DNA of 36,759 nt from Nocardiopsis sp. MG754419. GTDB lineage: Bacteria; Actinomycetota; Actinomycetes; Streptosporangiales; Streptosporangiaceae. The position numbers were made by a program, and so were the translations under genes. The notes under the pieces were generated by a model, which was not told the origin of the DNA, did no database searches, and worked only from the letters and a program-made list of their open reading frames with translations. The DNA lies in NCBI RefSeq assembly GCF_018207095.1, contig NZ_QOCZ01000040.1, forward strand, positions 1 through 36,759. The letters are read 5' to 3'. This document shows, one piece after another, positions 1 through 13,933 of this stretch (within the stretch, counting starts at the first letter, position 1; every line of letters starts with the position of its first letter).

Positions 1-310
1 GGGGAGACCAGACCCCGCCGTGGGCGCCGTCATCGTGGGGATCGGGACACCGGCCCGTGTTCCGGCGCGGGGCGCGGGCGGCGCCGTCGTCGAGTGGGCG
101 GCGTCGACGGATCAGTGCTCCCGTCCGGGACGGCGCCGCCGTCGCGGACGGCGAGGTGGGGGTGCCCGACCCCCTTCGGGGCGGTGGTGGGCTCGGGTGC
201 GCGCGACCGCCGGCGCGACCGGGGCCTTCGGTCCTGCCGGCCCGGCGGAGGCGGGGGAGTGACGACCGTCATGCTCCGACCGCGCCCGACGTGTCCGAGC
301 ACTCTCGTCC
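1..310. other. GC-rich stretch upstream of rplJ, no gene recognised
   Basis: The reading frames here encode only Arg/Pro/Gly-rich low-complexity peptides with no recognisable domain, as expected by chance in very GC-rich DNA. In most actinobacteria rplK-rplA lie upstream of rplJ, so this is probably the spacer between that operon and rplJ. I see no convincing gene, RNA or terminator. Confidence 0.5.
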
Positions 311-324
311 GTCCGTTAGAGTTG

Positions 325-491
325 GTACTTGCCGAAGACCGCTGGTCGTCACCCGCTCGGGTGACCTAAGGACCCACCTCGATGGGCGCCCGCGCAGGTG
401 TCACCAGAGCTTTCCCGTTCCTGGTCCCGTGTGCCGAGCACACGGCGGAGAACGCGGACCTGCCCCGTGCGCCCTGCGCCCGGGGCTTTTT
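325..491 (+). ncRNA. Putative L10 leader of rplJL with attenuator-like hairpin
   Basis: The untranslated region before rplJ holds a perfect 7-bp hairpin (348-354 with 359-365, loop GCTC), directly after a GAAGACCGCTGGTCG stretch. From memory, that stretch resembles the conserved core of the bacterial L10 leader that binds L10-(L12)4. Further down, GCCCC (462-466) can pair with GGGGC (482-486), followed by TTTTT (487-491), which looks like a transcription attenuator 67 nt before the start codon. In the known family, excess L10-L12 complex binds the leader and lowers rplJL expression. The assignment is by position and motif only; no covariance model was run. Confidence 0.55.
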
Positions 492-557
492 CTCGTGCTG
501 ACGCCGATCGTGGATGTCCTTGGGCGACTACCAGCGTTCACTGTTGGAAGGAGTCCC

Positions 558-1085
558 ATGGCGAGGCCGGACAAGGCAGCCGCGGTCGCCGAACTCGCGG
601 ACGAGCTCCGCGAGTCGAACGCCGCCGTGCTGACCGAATACCGGGGGCTCAGCGTGGCGCAGGTCACCGAACTGCGCCGCAGCCTCGGTCAGGACACGCG
701 TTTTCGCATCGTCAAGAACACGCTGACCAAGATCGCGGTCAAGGAGGCCGGCGTCGACGAGCAGATCAGCGATCTGCTCGAAGGCCCGTCCGCCATCGCC
801 TTCGTCCACGGGGACGTCGTCGAAGCCGCCAAGGGTCTGCGTGACTTCTCGAAGGCGAACTCGCCCCTGGTGATCAAGGGTGCTGTCGTCGACGGTAAGT
901 CGATGACCGCCGAGCAGGTCACCAAGCTGGCCGATCTGGAGTCCCGAGAGGTTCTCCTCTCGAAGCTGGCCGGTGCGCTCAAGGCCAAGCAGGGCCAGGC
1001 CGCCGCCCTCTTCCAGGCGCTGCCCTCCAAGACTGTGCGTCTCGCGCAGGCTCTGGCGGACAAGCGCAACGAGGAAGCCGCTTAA
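558..1085 (+). CDS. rplJ: 50S ribosomal protein L10
   Basis: A 175-residue protein of normal actinobacterial L10 length. L10 anchors the L7/L12 dimers to 23S rRNA at the base of the ribosomal stalk, where translation factors are recruited. The N-terminal globular domain begins [20 protein letters not shown] and carries the conserved TEYRGLSV and RIVKNTL segments. The C-terminal helix (about residues 130-175, ending [12 protein letters not shown]) is the L12-binding arm. The ATG at 558 is preceded by GGAAGGAG at 546-553. The frame stays open far upstream, but that extension runs through the leader and is low complexity, so I reject it. rplL follows after 97 nt and both are probably controlled by the upstream leader. 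Confidence 0.97.
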   Translation: MARPDKAAAVAELADELRESNAAVLTEYRGLSVAQVTELRRSLGQDTRFRIVKNTLTKIAVKEAGVDEQISDLLEGPSAIAFVHGDVVEAAKGLRDFSKANSPLVIKGAVVDGKSMTAEQVTKLADLESREVLLSKLAGALKAKQGQAAALFQALPSKTVRLAQALADKRNEEAA

Positions 1086-1182
1086 ACCTTTTGAACCACG
1101 GCGGGTGCCGACGGCGCCCGGCCACTGGCTCGCACGCTGCGCCGTTGGCGCCCGTGTCATTCAGAGAAAGAGAGATCGCATC

Positions 1183-1569
1183 ATGGCGAAGCTCAGCAAC
1201 GAGGACCTGCTTGCCGCGTTCGAGGAGATGACCCTCCTCGAGCTCTCCGAGTTCGTGAAGCTGTTCGAGGACAAGTTCGACGTCACCGCCGCCGCCCCGG
1301 CCGCCGTGGCCGTCGCCGCCCCCGGTGCCGGTGGTGGCGAAGAGGCCGCCGAGGAGCAGTCCGAGTTCGACGTCGTGCTCGAGTCCGCCGGCGACAAGAA
1401 GATCCAGGTCATCAAGGAGGTCCGCGGCCTCACGAGCCTGGGTCTCAAGGAGGCCAAGGACCTCGTCGACAACGCCCCCAAGGCTCTGCTCGAGGGCGTC
1501 AACAAGGAGGCCGCTGACAAGGCCAAGGAGGCCCTCGAGGGCGCCGGCGCCACCGTCACCCTCAAGTAG
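1183..1569 (+). CDS. rplL: 50S ribosomal protein L7/L12
   Basis: A 128-residue acidic stalk protein. It has the N-terminal dimerisation helices ([20 protein letters not shown]), an Ala/Val/Gly-rich hinge (about residues 36-60) and the C-terminal factor-binding domain ([34 protein letters not shown]). Multiple L7/L12 dimers on L10 recruit EF-Tu, EF-G and other GTPases and stimulate GTP hydrolysis. The start is the ATG after an AGAGAAAGAGAG purine tract; the upstream in-frame extension overlaps rplJ and is not credible. A strong terminator begins 36 nt after the stop, so rplJL probably forms its own unit. Confidence 0.97.
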   Translation: MAKLSNEDLLAAFEEMTLLELSEFVKLFEDKFDVTAAAPAAVAVAAPGAGGGEEAAEEQSEFDVVLESAGDKKIQVIKEVRGLTSLGLKEAKDLVDNAPKALLEGVNKEAADKAKEALEGAGATVTLK

Positions 1570-1605
1570 TCCTCCGCGGGCCTCAGCCGCCCGCTGGTCT
1601 GCCTG

Positions 1606-1646
1606 AAGCGGCCGCTCCTCCTTCTCCGGAGGGGCGGCCGCTTTCG
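1606..1646 (+). terminator. Strong intrinsic terminator after rplL
   Basis: Bases 1606-1621 pair with 1628-1643 to give a 16-bp stem (one T-G wobble) with loop TTCTCC, followed by a short T run. This is a factor-independent terminator or strong attenuator separating rplJL from rpoBC. Confidence 0.85.
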
Positions 1647-2088
1647 TGTGTGCGCCGAGGGCCTTCGAGGGCGCTCCGAACGTCCCTCGGAGTCGAGACG
1701 ATCGTCTCCGATTACCGGCACCACGCCGTGTTCGTCGCAGGCCAGAGGCCTTCGGTGTGCGAAGCTGTTGCGGTCCTCGGATCATCCGGCCGGGGCCGGT
1801 GGGGGTGCGCGGGTGCGAACTGTCCCTCGGACGCGATAATCTCCCGTCCCGGGAATCCCGAAGGACCCGCCGGGGAGTGTTTACCCGCCTGGGGCGGGGG
1901 AATCCTTCGGGGGTGTCCGTTGGCTCACCATCCCCCATGGGGCCGGGGCAGGCGCGCTGTTTCACCCTGATGGCCCAGGGCCCTCCCTCCGGGGCGTGCA
2001 AGATCGCGTTTCGGCGGTCGCCGGGCTTGACGGATCGCCCTTCACGGGTGATCCTGCCGGTGTCGTGAGTGGCGTTGTGGACCGTGAG
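1644..2088. other. Long rplL-rpoB spacer with a compound inverted repeat
   Basis: No gene is recognised. The open frames (for example 1646-2068) have compositionally biased products with no domain. CCCGAAGGA (1857-1865) is complementary to TCCTTCGGG (1903-1911), and CCCGCC (1866-1871) to GGCGGG (1893-1898), which would form a 15-bp stem with one 4-nt bulge. The palindrome CCCCATGGGG lies at 1933-1942. The function is unknown; a structured 5' leader or small RNA is possible. Confidence 0.4.
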
Positions 2089-2117
2089 TGGACAGCGGTG
2101 TAGTGTTCGGCTACACT
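2089..2117 (+). promoter_or_regulatory. Predicted housekeeping-sigma promoter of rpoBC
   Basis: A -35 box TGGACA (2089-2094) and a -10 box TACACT (2112-2117) are 17 bp apart, a good match to the actinobacterial principal-sigma consensus. Transcription would start near 2124 and give a leader of about 190 nt. The -10 lies in the right arm of a 10-bp inverted repeat (2094-2103 with 2111-2120, one wobble), which could be an operator or a coincidence. Confidence 0.65.
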
Positions 2118-2243
2118 GCTCTTTTGCGCTGCCCTTTGGTGATCCCTGTGTCGGTGAACGGCTATCGGCATTTCCGTTTGTAACTCCGGAATCCCGACAA
2201 AGCCCGCTCCCGCTCGATGTGACCGTCTCAACCGCGTTGCGGC

Positions 2244-2307
2244 GGTCCTTCTCGTGACGGATCGTCTGGCGTGCGCGCTTCAACCGCCACAAGCCTTCGG
2301 AAGGACC
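2244..2307 (+). promoter_or_regulatory. rpoB leader: anti-Shine-Dalgarno pairing
   Basis: GGTCCTTC at 2244-2251 is exactly complementary to GAAGGACC at 2300-2307, which contains the core of the rpoB ribosome binding site (GGAAGGA, 2299-2305). One more T-G pair extends it to 9 bp. A shorter alternative, CCTT-CGG-AAGG (2294-2304), would also occlude the site. Such pairing would limit initiation at the TTG start and offers a route for translational control of beta-subunit synthesis. Seen in sequence; the function is inferred. Confidence 0.45.
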
Positions 2308-2311
2308 CCTG

Positions 2312-5779
<3,468 letters not shown>

Positions 5780-5813
5780 CTTCCGCATTCTTCGAGAGCA
5801 GGGGACGAATTAA

Positions 5814-9692
<3,879 letters not shown>

Positions 9693-9720
9693 GCAGCCGA
9701 ACTGAACGTTGGCTGAGCTG

Positions 9721-9769
9721 ACGGCGGCGGTCAGCCACCCCCGACCCGGGGGTGGCCCCGCCGCCGTTT
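9721..9769 (+). terminator. Two-tier terminator after rpoC
   Basis: The outer stem pairs 9721-9730 with 9758-9767 (10 bp). The inner stem pairs 9734-9742 with 9748-9756 (9 bp). A TTT follows. This separates rpoBC from the next gene. Confidence 0.85.
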
Positions 9770-9841
9770 CGTCGTTGTGGGTCGACACACCGCTGTGTTG
9801 ACGGGGAGAGGGCGCCACGGCGCCGGCGGGAGAGCAGGCAA

Positions 9842-12571
9842 GTGACCGATAACGGGGGCGGAGAGCCGGGGAACCGGTCGTCCGAAGAGGACGCGGACTC
9901 CTGGTTCAAGCCCAGTGAGAACCGTTTCCGCAAGCAGTCCGACTACCAGGACCCCATGGAGCACGGGGGCGAGCCCGAGAGCGACGCTTCGGGGGGAGCG
10001 AGCGCGGTCTTCCCGGACAGTGGTGGCTACGCGGGGCTGAGCGCGTCGCGCCCGGCCCTGGTCGAGCCGTACCCGGACGCCCTGGGCGCGCCGCCCACGC
10101 CTCCGGCGAACCCGGAGCCCCAGGGCCCTCCGGGCCTCTCCTACCCGGGCGCGGGCACCGGTGCGTACCGTCCGGTGACCCGGATCCCCGGCGAGCAGCC
10201 GCCCGCCTGGGAGAACCCGGACTCGTCATGGTCCCCGTCCTCCTCCTCGGGGTGGGGCGCGGACACCGGTGCGGCCGGAGAGACACCGGCCGAGGCCTCC
10301 TCCACGGTGGGGGAGTGGGGTGTGGGGGACACCGGTTCCTCCGCCGCCCCCGCCTGGGATGCACCCGCCGAGCCGCGTGACCCGGCCGAACCGCTCTGGC
10401 CGGCCGGAACGACCGACCTCGGTTCCGCCGCGGACTCCGCCGGCGCCGTACCGCCGGCCGACCAGGGGACCCCCTCCCACGACGAGTCCTCCTGGGACCG
10501 GTGGGACACCCGGACGCCGGAGACCGCGTCCTGGAACCCCGAGCCCGCCGAGCCGACCTGGGGGACCGGGTCCATCACCGGGTCCGAGTGGGGCACCGGA
10601 TCCGCACCCGATGTCGACCACGACCGGCCGGAGACCTCCGTCCCGTCCGGCGGCTACCCCGGCATCGCCGCAAGCGCCCAGGTCCCCCTGCCCCCGGAGG
10701 GGCCGGAGGAGCACGGATCCCTGTCGGCCCCCGACACCTGGGGCACCTCGGGCAACGACTCGTGGTCGTCCGGGAGCGTCGACGGTCGCGCGGCGGGGTC
10801 CTCGACGACCGACGACCGGGTCGACCCCTACGCGTGGGGCCGGACCCCCGGTTACGCGGGCTCCGAGTCGAACATCGACGACCCGCTCACCGGCCCCCGC
10901 GGCGACGACCGGTGGGACACCTCCCCCTACTCCGCGGAGGAGACCACGGACCGGCGCGACACCGACGGTCTGGACAGCTGGAGCCCCACCCCCGACACCG
11001 GGGACGACTGGAAGGGCGCCGGGACCACCGAGCCTTGGACCGAACCCGACGCCGCGGGGTGGGTCGACCCCGCCCCCTCCTACCTGGAGGACCGCCGGTA
11101 CACCGACGACCGGTTCGCCTCGGGGGAGGAAACGGGAACGGAGCGTGCGCGGGAGTCCTACGAGCCCTACGACGAACTCTCCGCCCCGTCGTCCTCGGCC
11201 ACGCCCGCCCACGACGACGGTCTGGGCGGTGGCACGGGCAACACCTGGGCCTTCGACCGCAACGACCCGCGCCTGCCGGACGTGGTCCGGGAGGCGGAGC
11301 GTCGCCGTCGGGACGAGGCCGACCCGGAGCCGTCGGGCTTCGACGAGTGGCGCACCGATCGTGAGGACGCTCCCGAGACCGGGCGACCCTTCACCGACGT
11401 GGCCGGTTCCGACGACCCGCTCGCGGCCATCGCGGATCTGCAGTCCCGCGCCAAGGCCAGGGAGGACGAGGACCGGCGGTCCGACGCCCACGCGTCCGAC
11501 CGGTACGCGGAACCGACGTGGGGTGAGGACGACGCGGCCTCCGCCGACCCGTTCCCCACCACGGAGGCACCGTCCTGGAGTCGGGGCGCTGAGGGCGCCA
11601 CCCAGATCTTCAGTACGTCCGACTTCGGTGGCGCCTCGTCCGGGTACGGGTCCGACGCCCGGTCCGCCGCACCCTACGACGAACTCGGCTTCGACGGTCG
11701 CGGCGCGGACGGCCACGGCCGGGACGACGGACCTTCCGGAGCCCGGGACACGGACGGCTACGACGAGCTGGGCTACTACGACCGCGGCTACGCGGACGCG
11801 GGGTACGGGACCCACGGTGACGCCGGCCACGACGAATCCGGCCTCGGTGCTCGGGGATACGAGGACAGCGGGTACGCGGGGTCGGGTTACGGAGGTTCCG
11901 CCTTCGATCAGGATCACGACGATCGGGGCTACGACGACCGCGACTATGACGATCGCGGCTACGACGACCGGGGCTACGACGAGGACGACGAGTCGGGGTA
12001 CGACGACCGCTCCGGCGGGGTCGCCGCCGGGGTCCCCTCGGACCTGGGCTCGCCCTTCGGTTCCTCCGACCGGGACACCGCCGACGCCTGGAACGGCGCG
12101 GACGCGGACCCGGACGTCGACGACGACGAACGGGACCGTCGGGGGGACGACGTCGAGGACCCCGACTACGACGACGGGTTCACCCCCGCCGACTACGGGA
12201 TGACCGACCGGCCCAAGGCGTCCCGGCGTCGTCGCGACCGCATCGCCGAGGACTTCCCGGGCTTCGAGGACCGTCCCCTCGGTGGGGAGGCCGGCGACGC
12301 CTACCCCGGGTACGACAGCGTCGACTTCCTCGCCGACACCGATCCGGGAGCAGTGCGCACCCTGTGGTTGGGTGTGGCCTCGCTGATCCCGGTCCTCGGC
12401 GTGATCACCGCGATCCTCGCGTTGTTCGTCACCGGCCCCAAGGCCAAGAAGACGATCCGGCGCTCGCGGGGGGCCCTCGACGGTCTCGGTCTGATCACCA
12501 CCGGCACCGTGTTCGCGGTGCTCGGCATCCTGGTCACGGTGATCTCCGTCGCCCTCTGGCTGTTCCTGTAG
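9842..12571 (+). CDS. Large low-complexity protein with two C-terminal membrane helices (DUF4190-like)
   Basis: A 909-residue protein of unknown function. Residues 1 to about 838 are hydrophilic and low in complexity: Pro/Ser/Gly/Trp-rich at first (SSWSPSSSSGWG, TWGTGS), then Asp/Gly/Tyr-rich, with four exact-length DDRGY-type pentapeptides near residues 693-712. The C-terminal 70 residues (RTLWLGVASLIPVLGVITAI onward) form two membrane helices (about 841-864 and 884-908) joined by a basic loop TGPKAKKTIRRSRG, resembling DUF4190-type modules. The N-terminus has no signal peptide, so the long tail is probably cytoplasmic. The GTG at 9842 follows GGCGGGAGAG. It lies alone between two terminators. 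The reading frame is well supported by codon position bias; the function is not. Confidence 0.82.
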   Translation: MTDNGGGEPGNRSSEEDADSWFKPSENRFRKQSDYQDPMEHGGEPESDASGGASAVFPDSGGYAGLSASRPALVEPYPDALGAPPTPPANPEPQGPPGLSYPGAGTGAYRPVTRIPGEQPPAWENPDSSWSPSSSSGWGADTGAAGETPAEASSTVGEWGVGDTGSSAAPAWDAPAEPRDPAEPLWPAGTTDLGSAADSAGAVPPADQGTPSHDESSWDRWDTRTPETASWNPEPAEPTWGTGSITGSEWGTGSAPDVDHDRPETSVPSGGYPGIAASAQVPLPPEGPEEHGSLSAPDTWGTSGNDSWSSGSVDGRAAGSSTTDDRVDPYAWGRTPGYAGSESNIDDPLTGPRGDDRWDTSPYSAEETTDRRDTDGLDSWSPTPDTGDDWKGAGTTEPWTEPDAAGWVDPAPSYLEDRRYTDDRFASGEETGTERARESYEPYDELSAPSSSATPAHDDGLGGGTGNTWAFDRNDPRLPDVVREAERRRRDEADPEPSGFDEWRTDREDAPETGRPFTDVAGSDDPLAAIADLQSRAKAREDEDRRSDAHASDRYAEPTWGEDDAASADPFPTTEAPSWSRGAEGATQIFSTSDFGGASSGYGSDARSAAPYDELGFDGRGADGHGRDDGPSGARDTDGYDELGYYDRGYADAGYGTHGDAGHDESGLGARGYEDSGYAGSGYGGSAFDQDHDDRGYDDRDYDDRGYDDRGYDEDDESGYDDRSGGVAAGVPSDLGSPFGSSDRDTADAWNGADADPDVDDDERDRRGDDVEDPDYDDGFTPADYGMTDRPKASRRRRDRIAEDFPGFEDRPLGGEAGDAYPGYDSVDFLADTDPGAVRTLWLGVASLIPVLGVITAILALFVTGPKAKKTIRRSRGALDGLGLITTGTVFAVLGILVTVISVALWLFL
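11918..11977 (+). repeat. Four tandem 15-nt units encoding D-D-R-G/D-Y
   Basis: Four consecutive 15-nt units (11918-11932, 11933-11947, 11948-11962, 11963-11977) encode DDRGY, DDRDY, DDRGY, DDRGY. Synonymous differences show the repeat is not freshly copied. It sits in the Asp/Gly/Tyr-rich part of the long low-complexity protein. Confidence 0.8.
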
Positions 12572-12576
12572 CCACG

Positions 12577-12619
12577 CGGCCGCTTTCGGGGGACAATGAA
12601 GCCTCCGGAAGCGGCCGTT
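12577..12619 (+). terminator. Terminator after the low-complexity membrane protein
   Basis: Bases 12577-12592 pair with 12602-12617 in a 16-bp stem (two G-T wobbles), loop ACAATGAAG, starting 5 nt after the stop codon. Only two Ts follow, as is common for actinobacterial terminators. Confidence 0.75.
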
Positions 12620-12709
12620 CCCCCAAGACGGCACTTCACCGATCGTCTCGACGGAACACGGGACGAAGCGCTTCGGAGAGCGCGTAGACTGGTGGTGACC
12701 CACGGCTAC

Positions 12710-12736
12710 GCGAGAACCGGTTCCGTTTGTTCTCGC
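12710..12736. repeat. Perfect inverted repeat upstream of the rpsL promoter
   Basis: GCGAGAAC (12710-12717) and GTTCTCGC (12729-12736) form a perfect 8-bp inverted repeat with an 11-nt spacer, ending 16 bp before the predicted -35 box. It could be an operator, or a hairpin in a longer transcript starting near the TAGACT at 12685-12690. Confidence 0.5.
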
Positions 12737-12752
12737 CTTGTCGCACACCGTT

Positions 12753-12781
12753 TTGACCGGCTGGTCCGGTAGCGGTAGCCT
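12753..12781 (+). promoter_or_regulatory. Predicted principal-sigma promoter of the str operon
   Basis: TTGACC (12753-12758) and TAGCCT (12776-12781) are separated by 17 bp, a very good -35/-10 pair. Initiation near 12788 gives an rpsL leader of about 255 nt. Confidence 0.65.
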
Positions 12782-12787
12782 GTGTGA

Positions 12788-13043
12788 TTGTGCCCGTGAG
12801 TCGACGGGTCACACGTGTGTGAGCGGCGCCCCAGTCCTCTTCAGGACGGACGCAAGGCGCGCGGCGCATGTGAACCCCCTCCTGTGAATCGGCCTCAAGG
12901 CCGGGTGTTCATCCTTTCCCCATGCGTGGGAACGAGGCCGACACGCCCGACCCCGGGGGTCGGGGAGATTCGGGAAATTCAGCAGGTCAATAGCGATATC
13001 GGCTACGAGAACCGGCGTAGGTCACGAGGAAGACGGAGACGCG
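12788..13043 (+). promoter_or_regulatory. Long structured leader of the str operon
   Basis: This untranslated stretch contains at least two small hairpins: GGCC-TCAA-GGCC (12891-12902), and CCCGACC (12946-12952) with GGTCGGG (12958-12964). No conserved small open reading frame is evident. A long leader before rpsL would fit post-transcriptional control of S12, S7, EF-G and EF-Tu; the mechanism is unknown. Confidence 0.4.
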
Positions 13044-13415
13044 GTGCCCACCATCCAGCAGCTGGTCCGCAAGGGCCGACAGGACAAGGTCGCAAAGAAC
13101 AAGACCCCGGCGCTGAAGGGGAGTCCGCAGCGTCGTGGTGTGTGCACGCGTGTCTACACCACTACGCCGAAGAAGCCGAACTCCGCTCTGCGTAAGGTCG
13201 CTCGCGTCAAGCTGAGCAGCGGCATCGAGGTCACGGCCTACATTCCCGGCATTGGTCACAACCTCCAGGAGCACAGCATCGTGCTGGTCCGCGGTGGTCG
13301 TGTGAAGGACCTGCCGGGCGTCCGCTACCGAATTGTCCGTGGCTCGCTCGACACCCAGGGTGTCCGAGGCCGCAAGCAGGCCCGTAGCCACTACGGCGCC
13401 AAGAAGGAGAAGTAA
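13044..13415 (+). CDS. rpsL: 30S ribosomal protein S12
   Basis: A 123-residue S12, the decoding-centre protein that influences accuracy and streptomycin response. It starts with GTG at 13044 ([20 protein letters not shown]) after GAGGAAGACGGAG. The [13 protein letters not shown] loop has lysine at 43 and 44, and [15 protein letters not shown] has K88, all as in streptomycin-sensitive strains. The conserved D89 (the methylthiolated Asp in E. coli) is present. It is the first gene of the str operon; rpsG follows after only 2 nt. Confidence 0.98.
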   Translation: MPTIQQLVRKGRQDKVAKNKTPALKGSPQRRGVCTRVYTTTPKKPNSALRKVARVKLSSGIEVTAYIPGIGHNLQEHSIVLVRGGRVKDLPGVRYRIVRGSLDTQGVRGRKQARSHYGAKKEK

Positions 13416-13417
13416 GC

Positions 13418-13888
13418 ATGCCGCGCAAGGGCCCGGCGCCGAAGCGCCAGCTCATCACCGACCCGGTCTACGGCTCGCCGCTCGTCACCGCACTGATCAA
13501 CAAGGTGCTCCTCGACGGCAAGCGCTCCATCGCTCAGGCCGTCGTGTACGACGCCCTCGAGGGCGCTCGCGAGAAGACCGGTCAGGACCCGCTCGTCGTT
13601 CTCAAGCGAGCCCTGGACAACGTCAAGCCCGCGCTCGAGGTCCGCAGCCGCCGTGTCGGTGGCGCGACCTACCAGGTGCCGGTCGAGGTTCGCGCCTCCC
13701 GGTCCACCACGCTGGCCCTGCGCTGGCTGGTCTCCTACTCGCGTCAGCGTCGTGAGAAGACCATGACCGAGCGTCTGATGAACGAGCTGGTGGACGCCAG
13801 CAACGGTCTGGGCGCGGCTGTCAAGAAGCGTGAGGACACGCACAAGATGGCCGAGTCGAACAAGGCCTTCGCCCACTACCGCTGGTAA
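13418..13888 (+). CDS. rpsG: 30S ribosomal protein S7
   Basis: A 156-residue S7, standard length. S7 nucleates assembly of the 30S head by binding the 3' major domain of 16S rRNA, and in other bacteria regulates the str operon. The sequence opens [20 protein letters not shown] and contains the conserved [26 protein letters not shown] segment and the C-terminal [20 protein letters not shown] end (here [16 protein letters not shown]). It starts 2 nt after the rpsL stop, implying coupled translation. fusA is 45 nt downstream. Confidence 0.98.
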   Translation: MPRKGPAPKRQLITDPVYGSPLVTALINKVLLDGKRSIAQAVVYDALEGAREKTGQDPLVVLKRALDNVKPALEVRSRRVGGATYQVPVEVRASRSTTLALRWLVSYSRQRREKTMTERLMNELVDASNGLGAAVKKREDTHKMAESNKAFAHYRW

Positions 13889-13933
13889 TCCCGCGGCGAA
13901 TCGATTCCTTGAGACCTAGGGAAGACGAGCCTC

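Noticed and set aside
57..557. N-terminal extension of rplJ
   Set aside because: It passes through the predicted leader, is Arg/Pro-rich, and the ATG at 558 has a strong ribosome binding site and the family N-terminus.
1646..2068. Possible 140-residue gene in the rplL-rpoB spacer
   Set aside because: It starts in the rplL terminator tail, lacks a convincing ribosome binding site and its product has no recognisable pattern.
11918..11977. CRISPR-like or mobile repeat
   Set aside because: The 15-nt units are in frame, have no spacers and encode a pentapeptide repeat.
13164..13310. Streptomycin resistance change in S12
   Set aside because: Lys43 and Lys88 are both unchanged.
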